A DNA stretch of 64,000 bases, from assembly GCF_000264995.1 (NCBI RefSeq), contig NW_006767443.1, positions 869,355-933,354 of the forward strand. The letters run 5' to 3'. This DNA comes from Punctularia strigosozonata HHB-11173 SS5. Its lineage: Eukaryota > Basidiomycota > Agaricomycetes > Corticiales > Punctulariaceae. The notes under the pieces are model-generated. The model saw only the letters and a program-made list of their open reading frames with translations, searched no databases and was not told where the DNA came from. Below, piece after piece: positions 1 through 12,708 of this stretch; the first letter of the stretch is position 1; the number at the start of each line of letters is the position of its first letter. The position numbers and the translations under genes were made by a program.

Positions 1-39
1 AGGAGGCGGGAGAGAGGAGAGCCGAATAAGGGAGGGACA

Positions 40-1347
40 TCATGCTCCTTCCCATCGGAGGACGGCCTCGTAGATGGAGTACATCACCGCCGCATTCGGG
101 ATAACGCGCATAAGGTGCGCGCTGAGCCCGCCGTAGAGCGACCTGGCGCCCTCCTCGGCGATGACCAGCTTGAGGGTCTGCAGCAGGCCGGTGTACTTCA
201 CCTTGCCGTCCACGAGCGGCTGCCGTAGCCGCGTTCTCAAAACCTGAGAAAAAACAATAAGTCTTGCATCAGGAACGGATGCATGAACGAATGCGAGGAC
301 ATTCCGCAACGGGGCTTACCTCGTGGGGATACGTGATGAGGCTGGCGACGCACTTCGCCGTGCCGGCGCTGCCCACCATCCCCGCCCACTCCTGCCAGCC
401 GCCCTTGCCCTGCGTCCGGGCCGAGAGCCGCTTCAGCTGCTCATACAGCGTCCACTGTATCGTCCCCTCCGTCACGCCCAAATAACTCGCGCTGAGGCCC
501 TTGTAAAACCCCCGCAGGCCCTCCTCGCGCGCGATCTTCCTGATCACCGACCAGCTCTTCCCCACCACCCTCTCGCGCGGCGCGCGCGTAAAGAACGACG
601 GCTTGGCGTGCTGGTGCCGGTGCCGCGACTGCTCGAGCTGCAGGCGCGTCTTGACGACCCAGATCGGGTTCGTCGCCGTACCGGTGCATATGCCCGCGAT
701 CGCGGCCGCGGTGAGGTGCACGTACGCGTTCTCCTGGCCGTCGTTGAAGTGGTTCGCAATGATCTGCTTGCCGTTGCCATAGGTGAAGAAATTGATGGAC
801 CGGGCGGGGATGACGCCGACCAGTGTCGGGCCCAAGCCCTTGAAGAGCGCGCGGGGAGACTCGTCTCGGTATATATCACTGTCGCACGCGGGATGTGAGC
901 ATTGTTCGGAACGTGCGATGCCAACGCATACCGGAGAATGTGACCCGTCTCCACAAAATTCCAGAGAAGCCCCCCTGTTCTTTGTGCACCCGCGTTGACA
1001 GGATGTTGTTGCCGGAACAGATCAGACTGTAACCTCGTCTTCACAACGTCAAAAGGGCTGGTCACAATCGCCCCGCACATTCCCCCAAGTCTATACGAAC
1101 CAAAAAATGTATAATGAACCGTAGAAGCTGTATTGCTAATATGCACGTACCCTCCCGCAATGAAATGGGTATATGACCTCGCAGGTAGCCAGGACTTGGC
1201 CTTTGGAGGTTCGGTTGGTTGAAGAGGCGTATCGGCCATCGCTAAATTAACTCTGCAGAAATCAGACGTGGGCGTAGCGAGTCCCTGACCACCGCTGGCA
1301 AAGGGGGAACGCGTAGAGGCGGGGGCAACTCCGTGCCGAGATGACAT
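40..1347 (-). CDS. RIM2: Mitochondrial pyrimidine nucleotide carrier, RIM2/SLC25A33-36 type
   Basis: This is a six-helix solute carrier of the inner mitochondrial membrane; the family exchanges pyrimidine nucleotides. Four exons join in frame at 1151-1347, 932-1090, 320-878 and 40-243 and give about 372 residues, close to the size of yeast Rim2. Three carrier repeats are visible: SPFDVVKTRLQ in the first, TNPIWVVKTRLQLEQ in the second, and TYPHEVLRTRLRQP in the third, the last spanning the final intron. LFKGLGPTLVGVIPARSINF is typical of the Rim2 branch. The start at 1347 (MSSRHG) was chosen because it gives the expected short leader; an in-frame ATG at 1416 would add 23 residues. The gene is divergent from the Rpc25 gene. 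Confidence 0.92.
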
Positions 1348-1575
1348 TTTAGCCGCGTCACGTGTGTACGCGCTTTTAGCGCCCGTCCTTCCTGGGCGCT
1401 TAACCCAAATATTCATCTTTCGACTTCCATGTTGTACTGAACTTAGACTAATCTATTTCGCTTTCATCTTGCATGCACGCCCGGCAGACTCGGCGACAAA
1501 CGTAACGAACGATGTTCCAGCTATCTTTCATCAAGGTCTCGCTATAACATTTTGCAGTCCTCCGTTTATCTCAAA
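1348..1575. promoter_or_regulatory. Divergent promoter between RIM2 and RPC25
   Basis: These 228 bp separate the two start codons and must carry both promoters. I see no clear TATA box. Confidence 0.5.
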
Positions 1576-2502
1576 ATGTTGCTTTGCGTTAATCAGGACA
1601 CCGTCGCCATCCACCCTTCTTCCTTCGGCACGCCGGTAGAGCAGGCGCTCATTGCCGAACTCAATAAAAAGTATGCGAACAGGGTCCTGCACGATGTCGG
1701 CCTCTGCGTGTGCGTATTCGACATCTCGGAGGCGGGGGAAGGCAAAGTCCGCTACGGCGACGGGATGTTATGGTATAAAGGTGAATATCCAGTTCCTGAA
1801 AAAGCTTTTCGTGCATTGTCTGACGCCATAGGAGGGTCATAGTCGTATTCAGACTCGTCGTCTTTCGACCGTTCGCCTCGGAGGTGATCCTAGCCAAAGT
1901 CAAGTCGTCCGATGAAGATGGCATTCGAGGTACGCGACGACCGTCTCGCTGCACAGTCAGGCTTCGCTCACCCTCTCACACTCGCAGTCTCCGTGGGCTT
2001 CTTCGATGATATCTACATCCCCGTCATGTACCTCCCCCAGCCCTCCGCGTTGTAAGACTCCCGTCCTCCACCTCTCCCTTTGGCTGGCCACTCACGAATG
2101 GTCACTTCAGCGACCCGAACGAACGAGCCCACTTCTGGCTCCCGCCCGACCCCGACGAGCCCGACGCTCCGCCGCCCACGGCGCACAGCCTGCTCGACAG
2201 CCCGGTCAGCTCGCGGATGTACATCGACAAGGGCGAGGTTATCCGCGTGCGCGTCGAGGCAGATGACTTCTTCGACGACGAGCCAGGCCCGCCAAAAGCG
2301 ACCGAGGGCGTCCAGGCCGTTCGGCAGCGGGCTCGTCCGCCCTACACGGTCACCGTATGCACATCTTCCACTTGGTCGGGCGAGCACGCGGAACGCTGAC
2401 ACGATACTGCCCGTATGTCGACAGTGCTCGATAGCGGAACAGGGGCTGGGACCGGTCGTATGGTGGAATGCGGCGGAAGCAGAAGCCATGGACGAAGGAT
2501 AA
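1576..2502 (+). CDS. RPC25: RNA polymerase III subunit Rpc25 (Rpc8, Rpb7-like)
   Basis: This is the Rpb7-like stalk subunit of nuclear RNA polymerase III, which pairs with Rpc17 and acts in initiation at tRNA and 5S genes. Five exons (1576-1780, 1843-1929, 1988-2051, 2111-2354, 2425-2502) join in frame to about 225 residues, the usual length. The N-terminal SHS2 part carries NKKYANRVLHDVGLC and the conserved VVFRPFASEVILAKVK. The S1/OB part has GFFDDIYIP, then an acidic insert, and ends with AEQGLGPVVWWN. The ATG at 1576 sits in AAAATG and aligns with the family start; an upstream ATG at 1552 would add eight residues. The tail has a run of Glu and Ala. Confidence 0.93.
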
Positions 2503-2704
2503 CCACCACATATCGGGAGGATGGTTGTTTCCTGCCTCGCGCTTACTGCTTGTGAGCCACGATCTAGGTCACTTCAAACCACCTCCTGCTTCTTCCTGAG
2601 CAAAAAATGTGCATCGTTGGGAGACATTGCGATCAGCATGCGCACTGGAAACGATCAAGCTGGAACTACTACAAGTAGAGCACGAGCACGTATAATAGGC
2701 ACCA

Positions 2705-3199
2705 CTACAGGAACGAGCTATCGATATGGACTTCCGACGGCTCCGCGTTCGGTATCAAAGTCATCTTCTCGTACGTCTTCAACGGGGGGTATTGGGCTAC
2801 CAGCGGGAGCGCAACGAACTTGAGTCGGTCCGCAGGCAAACCTAGCTCATGAACGAGCTTCTGCTTCCACTCCCGATCGTCCTCGCGCTCCTCGATCTGC
2901 GACTGATAGGCGCTGTTCCATTTGGAGAAGTGCAAGTCGTCATCGGAGACTTGGCGGATGACGAAGACGAGGCGTGTCTCGCTGTATTGGTACGAGAACC
3001 CCCCGTTCACCACGCGAGGAGGAGGCCACGCCAGGGCAGAGAAGCGGATGAGGTTGCGAGGGAACGTGTCCCTTTTGGCCGACAGCTCTTCCATGACGTT
3101 GGTGTAAATCATGCCAGATTCGTCTAAGAGTTCCCTGCCCTCAAGCCACGAGTTGAAATCCGCTTCTGTGCACTCGTAGCCAGCGGCGAGTAAAACCAT
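2705..3199 (-). CDS. Hypothetical protein
   Basis: I do not recognise this gene. One open frame encodes 164 residues with a soluble composition, including LEGRELLDESG, the proline patch AWPPPRVVNGGFSY and a charged stretch EEREDDREWKQKL. The ATG at 3199 directly follows a good acceptor (CTACAG), and a donor (GACG/GTGAGC) lies about 57 bp upstream. A short 5' exon beginning before 3250 is therefore likely, and the ATG may be internal. The gene is tail-to-tail with Rpc25. No transmembrane segment or signal peptide is visible in this exon. Confidence 0.55.
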   Translation of the reverse strand: MVLLAAGYECTEADFNSWLEGRELLDESGMIYTNVMEELSAKRDTFPRNLIRFSALAWPPPRVVNGGFSYQYSETRLVFVIRQVSDDDLHFSKWNSAYQSQIEEREDDREWKQKLVHELGLPADRLKFVALPLVAQYPPLKTYEKMTLIPNAEPSEVHIDSSFL

Positions 3200-3299
3200 C
3201 TGTAGAGCCGAAACTCGGTGTTAGTTGATAGAGGGATTTGTCTGGGATTGGCTCACCGTCCGATAATTCTGGTTGGAAGGAGGTAGCCGTTATAATGTG

Positions 3300-3961
3300 G
3301 CGAGTGGATTGCGGGTGTTGTCAATGTTAGTGACATAACAACGCGCGAGCTCGGCTGCGTGTCAGGTACCTAGGTCTAGCATGTCATATTCGTCTGTTTT
3401 ATTCCACGGAACATGGTCTCTAGTTGATTGGTGCGTGTTGTTTGGCCTACGGTCTATTTATCGTACCTTGGTCTCGGCTTCGATGGTCGATACAGCCTAC
3501 CATGCAATGGTACAATATGTATAGGCGTTGTGGGCGCGATGATATATTGCGGAGAACCAAGAATACACATCCAATCAAATCAATTATACCTAAGAACAAT
3601 ATCAGGACACTGCGAGCACATTGCGGATCCGGATGGAGAGAGAGCAAAAAAGAACACGTCGGCCTCTCTCGAAGGCAGGCGGGTTTTGAGAGGCCAGGGA
3701 GCGGGAGCCATATAAATAGATCAGTTCCCCGGGGAGCCAAGTTCAACGTAATAAGAGAGGGAGAGGAGTAAAGAACATACTGTGACGGGGAGAGAAGCCG
3801 AGACCAGAGCGTAATAGGCAGAGGAGATGCAAAAAAGGGGGTTGCTACGAGTAAGAGGAGGCGAAGGGGATGTGGGGAATGCGAACGCGACGAGCGCACG
3901 GGGGTGACGATATCAAAACACAGATCCAACTCGGAACCAACACGACGCCGACACGCGCGAG
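3300..3961. other. Intergenic, no gene seen
   Basis: Open frames here are short and overlap on both strands without domain signal. The stretch lies between the hypothetical gene and the 3' end of the LisH regulator, and probably holds UTR sequence. Confidence 0.4.
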
Positions 3962-6428
3962 CTACTTGAAATCGAGGTTGCCTAGGTTCCCGTCCGGGTT
4001 GAACCACTGGTTGATGTCGAGGTCCGGCCGATCCGCGCCAAAGAACCCGGGGTCGAAGTCGGCGATCGACATGAACCCGTCGCTGAACAGGTCCGCCGAC
4101 AAGTCCGGGCCGCCGCCGAGCTGCAGCGAAGGCTCCGGCGCGGGTGCTGGTGCTGGCGCAGGAGCGGGCGTGGGTGCCGGAGCAGGCGCCGGCGCGGGCG
4201 TGGGCGCGTGGCTGTTGGGCGTATGTGCTGTGCGCGGCGACGCCCCCGGTTCCTTCGGTGCGTTCGCGGGCGACGGCGGCGGGCCCATCTTGCTGCCTTG
4301 CGGCGGCTGTGGCTGCGGCGGGCCCGGCGGAGGCTGGCTCGGCCCTGGGGTTGGCCGGTTAGACATCGGCTGCTGCTGCCCGGGTTGTTGCTGGTGCTGC
4401 TGGGGCGGCGGGCCGCCCGGGAAGGGCGTTCGGCCGCCAGGGAAGCCGCCCGAGCCGTCGGGTCCGCCTGGTAACCCCTGCACCAGGGTCGCATTCGACG
4501 GAAGGTTGCTCTTGTGCAGCGTCTGCATCGACATTCGGTACTGCTCTCGCGCGTTGTGGATCTGCGACACGCGTAAGCAGCTCGCTCCTGAAGAACGGAA
4601 AGAGAAAAAAGACACGCACCTGGTTCTGGATCATGGGCGAAATGGTCGGAATGCCATTCACGGTGTGCGGCGGCGGAGGCGCCATTTGCTGCCCCAGCGG
4701 CACCATCCCCGGCTGCCCTTGGTACACGGCACCGCCGCCCATGACCGGCCTCATCCCGCCTTGAGGTGGCTGACCCACGAACGAAACCATCGGCGTGCCA
4801 TCCGGGACGTTTGGCGACGGCCTGATGCGCTTGGCGTCCGGCGGCGAGCTATCTTGCGTGGGCTGCATTTGCTGCGTTCAATCGCCGAGTGAGAACAAAG
4901 AACCACATAGTACGCGATATGCGCTTACCTCGTCCGGAGGAGATCTGCTACTGCGTTTTGGGCGCTGCTGCGCCATGGGCGGCTGACCTGCCGGGCCTGG
5001 CCGCGGCGGCATCCCAGGCATCCCCTGTGGGCCCGACGGCCCGCCGGGTGGGTTCCGCAACACCCCGCCGCTCTTGCTCCTCCACAACGCCGCCACCCTG
5101 CCCTACACGCGCAAAACACAAAAGAGAAAATAAAATCAGATCTCGCGCGTCCAGAGGAACGAGCCACTACACGTTTGACCGCACCTTCTCTTCCGGCGTG
5201 AACTGCTGCAGCTCCTTGTCCCCCTGGATGCCCGCCTCTGCCCGGAGCTGCGGTATCGCCATCGGCGGTATCGTCGCCAACGTCGCGTGGATCTCGTGCG
5301 GGCTCATCACCATCGATTGCATTCCGCCCGGCGGCTGCCTTGGGGCCATCGACGGGCTCGGCTGCGTCATCATCCCCCCCGCGCCCGGGTGCTGCGACCC
5401 ACCGGGCGTCTGCGCCCTGCTCGGCGGCCTCCCGAACGTCTGCTGCCCCGGTGGGGGAAGCATGCCCCTGTTCGCGAGCGGCGACGGTCCCGGGCCCTGC
5501 TGCGCGCCGCCCGCGCCTCCCTGAGGCGAGTGCGCCATCGTCGGCGACGGATACGTGCTCCCGTTCGGCTGCTGCTGCTGCCCTTGCTGCTGCTGCTGTT
5601 GTGACGGCGGTGGTGGTTGTCCTGCGCGCTGCGGGTTCACCTGTCGTTGCGGGTAGTTTTGCTGCTGGGCCATCGCGCCCGGTTGGCCTGGGGCGGGGAC
5701 GATGCCGTTGGGCTGTGGCGGTTGGCCGCCTGTGGGCGGGAAAGGTGCCGCGCCATTGGGAGGGGGAGGGCCACCTGCGGGGTGGATGCCGTTGGGCGCG
5801 CCTTGTGGCGGCGGTCGAGGGTAGCCGTTGCGGCCGAGGGGCATGGGGAGGGCGGCTGCCGCTCCTGCATTGGGAGGTACGGTTCGTTGGCCGCTCGCGC
5901 GCGCGACTTGCTGTTGTGCTTGGTGCTGTTACGAGGTCGTGGTCGCATCAGGGTCCGACGGTGACGGACAGGAGGTTACGCGTACCTGGGTGTAGACCAG
6001 CGCATCTTCGCTGCCGTTCCCATTGCTCTTCGCCGTAAACAGTACCCAGAATACGCTCCACCACCTGAGACCGTTCGTTAGATGGTACACGTTTTGAGCG
6101 AGCGAGGCATCGGACGCACTCGAAGAGGAGACCCTGTCTCGCGTTGATAGGCGGCTGAGCTTCTGGCGTGAGCTCCGCCTCCTTAACGAGCTCTTCTGCC
6201 GTCCGTCGAAAGCCACGCTTGTTGCAATAGTCGTATATGTATATGTTGAACCTGCGGCAGAAGAAATCGCGTCTGAGTACGAGTGTCCGCCTGGCGGCGC
6301 TACACCGCATCTGGCCCTGGCAGAGGATCCACGCACATCCTGTCGCCCTCCCACGACATCTGGCTCGGATCTTGCGAGCTGTCGGTCGGCGTGCCCTGGG
6401 CCGTACCGGGCTGGGGAGCGTTGGCCAT
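3962..6428 (-). CDS. LisH-domain transcriptional regulator, Flo8/SOM1/SSBP type
   Basis: Seven exons (6337-6428, 6120-6251, 5986-6064, 5185-5925, 4929-5102, 4620-4871, 3962-4561) join in frame to about 689 residues. The N-terminus holds a LisH motif, NIYIYDYCNKRGFRRTAEEL, running into LLFEWWSVFWVLF. That is the LUFS arrangement of Flo8, Som1 and the SSBP/LEUNIG co-regulators. The rest is low complexity: polyglutamine near 5570-5600, many Pro/Gly/Gln blocks, a Pro-Ala repeat near 4135-4200, and a DKELQQFTPEEK segment. The acidic, aromatic C-terminus (DLDINQWFNPDG) looks like an activation patch. Family members control adhesion, filamentous growth and development through cAMP signalling. The family is likely; the precise orthologue is not settled. 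Confidence 0.85.
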
Positions 6429-6601
6429 GATGGCGAGGCGGCGAGGACGGAAGGCAGAGGGAAAGAGGAGAGGAGGAGGCAGATAAACTCTGCAGCTGGG
6501 GACGGGATTGCGGTGCGAGGCCTGCGCTGCGGACGTAATAGAAGCCCCGGGCGTGTCCTCGTCGTGGCACGCAACCCGGACGAGCTCGTGCAACGTTCAC
6601 G

Positions 6602-6630
6602 CTCGTCGTCGTCGTCGTCGTCGTCGTCGC
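6602..6630. repeat. GTC trinucleotide microsatellite
   Basis: A near-perfect run of about nine GTC units lies roughly 170 bp upstream of the LisH regulator start codon, probably in its promoter or 5' UTR. Confidence 0.8.
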
Positions 6631-6930
6631 GCACGGTGTCGGGGGACGCTAGCTGGCACCGTCGGCGATCGAGGCTAAGGCGGGACAATCGAAGGCTCCC
6701 ACCGGCTGGGAACCAATCATTATATCGCTGGCACCGCCGGTGGCTCTCCTCGGCCATAGCCCCTTGCTGTGTTTGTCCTTATTCGGCGTAATAACCTAAA
6801 CCCTCCTGTCAAACTACCACAAGACACCATTGCGTATGATACAGTGCAGCTAAACAAGACAACGCGACAGAAAACACAAAACACGATGGGAGCAACACCG
6901 GCGACGACCTATTATTACGATCAGAACATA

Positions 6931-9900
6931 TCAGTGCCGCCGCACCACGGCAACCTGAAAGTCCCAGCCGCCCAGAATATACTTCACCTCGAACAGCCGC
7001 CTGATCTCGCGCCAGCCCTGGCCGTCCTGCACCTGCACGTCTCCCGCGTCCTTGACGACGTACACAAACTCGGCCGGGGACAGCAGCGACCTCAACAGCG
7101 ATCCGAGCAGGAAGGCGATGAGGGCCACCGCCAGTACCGAGGAGAGCGGATATGTATACGTGGGCGCTCTGGCGCGGACCCCGGCCGGCGCGCTGCCACC
7201 AGCCACCGCGAGCGCCCCCGGCGGCGCCTCCTCGGCCCCCTCGCCCGGCGTCTCCGCGGCCTCGCCGGACAGGCTGGGCAGGCGCGCGAGCCCGCCCCGC
7301 GGCGTGAGCGCCGATAGCCGCATCAACGGCGTCGAGTATGAATTCAGGAAGCCGAGCAGGCCACCGGCAGCACCTGCGACCGCACCGCCATCCGCCGGAT
7401 GGGGCACCGCGCTCGCACCCGCGCGCACCTGGCAGTTGGGCGGACAGAAAGGAAGCAGAAGGGGGTGGGCGACCACGTGAGCACGCACGCTTCTTCGAGC
7501 GGGTGAGAGTCCGACGCACCTCGTTGACGCTCTCCGTCTTCGGACTCTCGCTCTCGTCCTGGGAGGCGGCCGGCGTCGACTCCGTCCCGTCCCTGCGAAC
7601 GGAAGCCAACGCGACTGGGTCCATGAGCCCTCGCGCGACCGCGAGCGGCGTGCGGAGTTCCACAGGCATCGATTCTTCCGCTGCAGACGTCCTAATCAAC
7701 CGTCCTTTATCAGCGCCAAGAATAGCGATAACGGAATCGCCGAAATGAATGGCACCCAAGCAACCCACCGCGATAGAACCGCCGCCTTCCCTGTCCCGTC
7801 GTCCAGCAGCTCGTCTCGACCAAGAGCTTTCAGCGACTCCTTCTCGTCCAAGATGCTGATGGGCGCGTCGTCTACGAGAACCCTCGCCGGTTCTTTTGAT
7901 CCTGAGCGCTTGGAGATTGATCCGGTAGGGTTGCTCGCCGTCGCCGGTCGTATCTCTACGTGTAGCACGGCGCGCTTACCCTCCTCGAGGTCCAGCAGCC
8001 ATTTCGGCTTGGGAGGCGCCGTCCTCGTCTCGCCGGTCAACGGATCCTCCAAGGTCGATACAGCATACTGAGCCGTCGGCAACGTAAGGCGCACTAACCT
8101 CCGCGGCGGTGTGTCCGCCGAATGGAGGCCGGAGGGGGGCAACGTATAAACGCCGCATGCGACTGGCAGCACCTTCTCCGGCAAACTGAATGCGTCCTCC
8201 GGGGTCGAGGGCAAGTCGAGCTCGTCCGCATTGTCGCGTACGTCGGACCGCAGCCGCATGGCGAAACCTTCCGGATAGAGTTTGGCATCTACGGCAAGTT
8301 CGGCGAGCACGAGGTCCGTCGGGACGCGAGGGACGAGATCGCTGGGCTTGAGGGTGTACGCCGAGGACTGGGTGCGCATGCGACTGTGACGAGGGGGCGA
8401 TCGAGACATCGCCTCGCGCGGAGACAGTGAATGGTCCTGGCGCGACGCTGGACGAGGACGGTCCGACGAAACGCTGTCTTTCCGTCTCGGAGACTCAGCT
8501 GTCGACGTAGGTTTGGGCGAGGAAGCAGTAGCAAGGCCGAGGCGACTCTGCCTAGGCGTAACGTCTTCCCCGGGCCCTGCCGCAGGAAAAGTAGCCTGGA
8601 CGAAGGTCCAATATGTCCGACTGTCAGGCTGATATGTCGTAGAAACAAGCTTGCGACTGCCATCGCGGGTGCTGATCACCCAACAATCTCCATCAGGTTG
8701 TCTCGACGAGACGCGCAGGTGTTGGTGCGGCAGCCGGATGATGGGCGGGGCGTTGAAGGTCTTCATATACGTTTCGAGCAATCCGATAGACCGCGGCAGC
8801 GCGGCATTGATCATCGAGTTGACAGCCGCGGGAATCGAGCCAGCGTAGTCGACCGCGACGATTCTCGTACATCTCGTGGAAGGAATGGCGTAGTTCTCTG
8901 TCCCGTATGGGTCCAGCGTTTCCAGCGCCCAACCATCCATAATCACCCGTCCAATAGGCAGATTATAAGAGTTGTACTTGTTAGGAGAATAAGAGGCGAC
9001 GGATTCCGGATTGAACGACGCTGAGACGTAAAAGATGGTCACCCGCTCTTCGCTCTGCCGGTTATCCTGTGTGCCGCTGTTGCGCCGTGAGGCTGAGGGA
9101 GGCCCGTTCATGCGCGCGACGACCGAGGCCAGGTAAAACCCTCGATCCCTGAACGGAAAGCCGCCCTTGGTGACCACGAACGCCGTATGGCAGCCCGCAC
9201 CGAAAGTCTCGAAGACGTGTGCCGAGTCGAATCGGTCATCCCATTGCTTGCGACAGCCATACTGAGTCAGCGCAGAGGCGAGCTCGTCCGCTGCGACGCC
9301 CTCTATCACCTTCTCCCCCCTGTGCACCAGAATGGATGGCGAAACGTCGGGGCACAGCTTGCGCTTGGCGGGAAAACCCTTCTCGCTCACCAGCGCCCAA
9401 TCGTCGGACGAAGCCTGGGGATAGAGCTTCTGCAGATGCGCCAACGCTTCGAGCGCGCTTTGCATCGGCGGTTGCGAATTCGGGAAGCTACCGCCCTCCG
9501 CTGTAGGCGGGGGAGAGATGGCGGCCACGGCTTGTTGGGTGGTCGCGGTCGCGGATTCGACAGCCATGGTGAAGAACTTGGTCAAAGGACTCGTGAACTT
9601 CGGCGCAGAAAAGCCCTGGTTGAGCTGGGCAGAGTCTCGTCGCTTGCGTCCTGATGTCGACTCCGTGCCATCGGGCAGGCTGTGATCACTGTCCGCATCC
9701 CATTCCGCCTTGCGTCGCCGGATGGCACCGAGGACGGGGGGCTGGTCCAACGGTATTCGCTGCGGCTTGACGCGCTTCTTCTTCGCCAGATTTTTCACCT
9801 CGCTTTCCGGGAGCTCCTCCACGTCGACGTTGACTTTCGCGCCATTCACCATCACCAGGCCCTTTTCCTTGCCCGGCCCGCGGCGGACGATCGCAAGAAT

Positions 9901-12708
9901 GCGCTCGTCGCCGGAAAACACGGCGTCATGCGTGATCGTCAGCCACAGGCCACCGCCGCCCTCGGACAGGCGGTGGCGCCGCAAGCAGGTGATCGACTGC
10001 GGCGGCGGATCGACGACGATGTCTAGTGAGGGCGCCCAGTTGTCGATGTCGCAGCGGAGCTCGCACTCAATCACTGGCATCTGAGAGGCCGAGCCCGTGC
10101 TCGAAGTGCCGTCCGCGGTCTCGCCAGGTTTAGTTGTGGACGCGTCCGTAGAGCGTCGACTGGCAGACCCTTGGTATTCTAGGCGATAATGGCCCCGATC
10201 GTGGTCGTACCGGACCTGGGTAGCTTTGGCGCCTGCCAACCTCGTCGCTACCGGTGGGCCGCCGCACTTGATGGCGAAATCGCCGATACCGGCGAGAGTG
10301 TTGATCATCTGCTGTGGTATGCTCGCCTTGTTCGACCAACCTTTGGGATCCGACTGTTCGAGCAACGTGATAGACGTGGTCGTCGGGGACAGCGCCTCGA
10401 TGGACCAGCCCTGCAAGTCCACCTGGGTCCTGATGGTGTTCGGCTGCGGAGGCGGGATATTCGAGAAATACGGGAGATCGTCTGCAGAGAACGCGAAGAC
10501 GTGGACGGCTGTCGGGGATTTGTACACCGTCCTCAAGACAACAGAATCTCGACCCCTGCGGGTTTTGTAAGCTCATTTAGTGCGTTGCAGAGACGAGAAT
10601 CCCGACGTACACGACAGGCCATGCCGGCCTCGTCTTGTACTGCCACAGTTCGGTGAGTTCGTTCACGTCTTCCAACAACGTCGCGTCCTCGTGAAGCTTG
10701 TCCCAGTACGTCCTCGCCCCAGGCGACACGATGGTAGCGAAAAGGTCCCAAAGGCCGACACCCACGAAGGTCGCCTCAGCCCGGTAGACTACCAGGGTGG
10801 GATCTATGGAGTCAAGTTGAGTCACTTCGACTCCACGTCCTTCCGTCGTTCGTTTCCACTTCTGCTCCGGTTCCTGCAGAAGCGACGAGAAGTAGATGTA
10901 ATTCCGCTTCACCCGCGACAGAATGCCCTTCTCTCCCGCCGCCGTCCTCTCAGATGCGACCCTCATCAACCCGCCAGGCGTCTCCGTCGTCTTCGAGCTC
11001 CCGCTGACTCCACTGCCCGTCGTGTGGACGCTCGACGCGGATGTCTGGCCGGTCCGGAAGCTGAGGTCAGCGGTGCTCACGGTGTCTTGGAGCATCTGTT
11101 TGGACATAAAGTACGACGGATCGCGCTCCTCGTGGTCTTCGATGGTTTGCGGCAACCCATTCAGGCGCAGGCCGCTTTGTGCGCTCGAGTACTCGATCGA
11201 GACGCGGACTTTGAGTATGGCCTGGTCGTCGGGCAAGGAGGCGTGACGGAATGAGAGGACGACCTTGTCGGACGTTTTGCCGGTAGGGCTAGCAGGTGGA
11301 GAGCTTGAAGATGGTTTTGTACGAACGGCAGTCGCCGTCCATGGCAGCTTCGCTATATCTTGACGGGATGCCTTGGTGGTGACCTGGAATGGGGTGAGCA
11401 ACTCCCCCATGAAAGCAGGATATATGCGTCGTACCTGCACATCCCAGCCATCGGGCTTTAGCAAGGAACATTCGAGAGCCCGAGTAAGCCGCCGTGCTTC
11501 TCGAACGGCGTGAAGCTCGTCCATGCCCTTCATCGTTTTCGCCTCCACCGCATGCGAGTCATGATCTTCTTCCGGGTGAATCGCGTAGTCGATGGTCAGC
11601 GCCTCCCGGTCGATCTCAAAGCGCATCCGCTCGATCGTCACGCCATTTCCGTAGCCAGTAAGTGTGGGTACGCGGAACGCCCGTTTCTGGACAGTGCGGT
11701 ACAGGCCAAGGACCATCGAGCCGAGCTGCTGCGCTACGGTAGACGAACTGTTGAAGTTCCACATGACTTTCACGTCGTGTTGCCAATAGCAAGTGATACG
11801 GAGTTTGTTTCCGAGGGATTTGCGTCGAACGGGTTGTTCGGAAGGTTGAGGGGATGAATCGGATGGAGGGGGTTGTACAAGTTGAATACACCATGCGAGT
11901 ACTAGGGACCCATGAGATTAGACACAACTTAGGGTATATGCGCTCACGTTTGACATCCGACCGAACATACGGGGGAGCAGGTCGGAGGTAGGCGGGTTCG
12001 TCAGGAGAACGGGGTAGGGAAGTTGATATGTCGATTAGCGTTGTAGCGTCGTTGAATGTCCGTGATATAGTAACAGCGTCCCGGGGACTGACATTCTGGT
12101 TAGTAACTGGCTCATATATGCGCCATTAAAAACGTACTTTGCAGGCCAACCCAACGTGAAGTTGGTCTTTGCTATGCGCGTCGCAGGATCAAACATCTCC
12201 ACCAGCTGGGCGGCTTCAACTGCAGGATCCCATTCCTTCCGCAACTCCGGAGTGACGATGACCGACCTCCACGACTCCAGCGAAACCGGGTCACTGCCCA
12301 AGTTCACGTCCAGGATGATCCGGTGGACATTATCCGCTTTCTTGCCGACCCTGCGGTGGATGACGACGTCCGAGAGCTGCGGCTCCGTTGCACGCAGCTT
12401 TCCCTTCGCGTTCAAGTCCTCTGCGGGTAGAAGCACGCGTTTCCATTCCGGAGAGGAGCTCGAGGTGACAAGACGGCGGAAATTGGTTTCGGCTTCGTTG
12501 AGAGCGTTATACCATGACTGTCGTAGGCTGCAGAGGTCGTCGTTCAGAGTCTGTCTGCCTTTTTCAAAGGTAGTACACACACCGGGTGCCGTCAATCATC
12601 TATGGTGGTACGGGTCAAGGTCTACCTGAGCGCCACAGTCACGGTGAGCACGCTTGCGTCGAACAGCGTGATCGCAAACGTGGCGTGAACCCGCGGCGGA
12701 GTCTCCAT
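6931..12708 (-). CDS. Large protein with three START-like domains and a C-terminal membrane anchor
   Basis: Seven exons (12626-12708, 12138-12554, 11948-12087, 10611-11901, 7769-10555, 7520-7691, 7428-6931) all join in phase to about 1795 residues. Three START-type lipid-binding folds are recognisable: residues about 30-290 (SVIVTPELRKEWDPAVEAAQ), about 510-745 (YWDKLHEDATLLEDV), and about 1020-1310 (KQWDDRFDSAHVFETF, SIPAAVNSMINAALP). Between and after them are long Ser/Pro-rich, probably disordered linkers. One transmembrane helix, SSVLAVALIAFLLGSLLRSL, lies near 1725-1747, followed by a short conserved-looking tail. START domains bind sterols and other lipids, so a role in lipid sensing or transfer at a membrane is inferred. 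The start METPPR was chosen because its exon joins in phase to the next one. Exon 5 can also run on through the intron at 7692-7768 to a stop at 7696. Confidence 0.82.

Noticed and set aside
3870-4892. Long Gly/Ala-rich plus-strand frame
   Set aside because: It is the antisense of the Pro-rich 3' exons of the LisH regulator, whose introns and domains all fit the minus strand.
9187-9654. Plus-strand frames within 8100-10030
   Set aside because: They lie antisense to the long START exon, which carries recognisable domains and continuous phase.
12035-12595. Start of the START protein at 12595
   Set aside because: The codon there is TTG. An upstream exon from ATG 12708 joins in phase and gives a better N-terminus.
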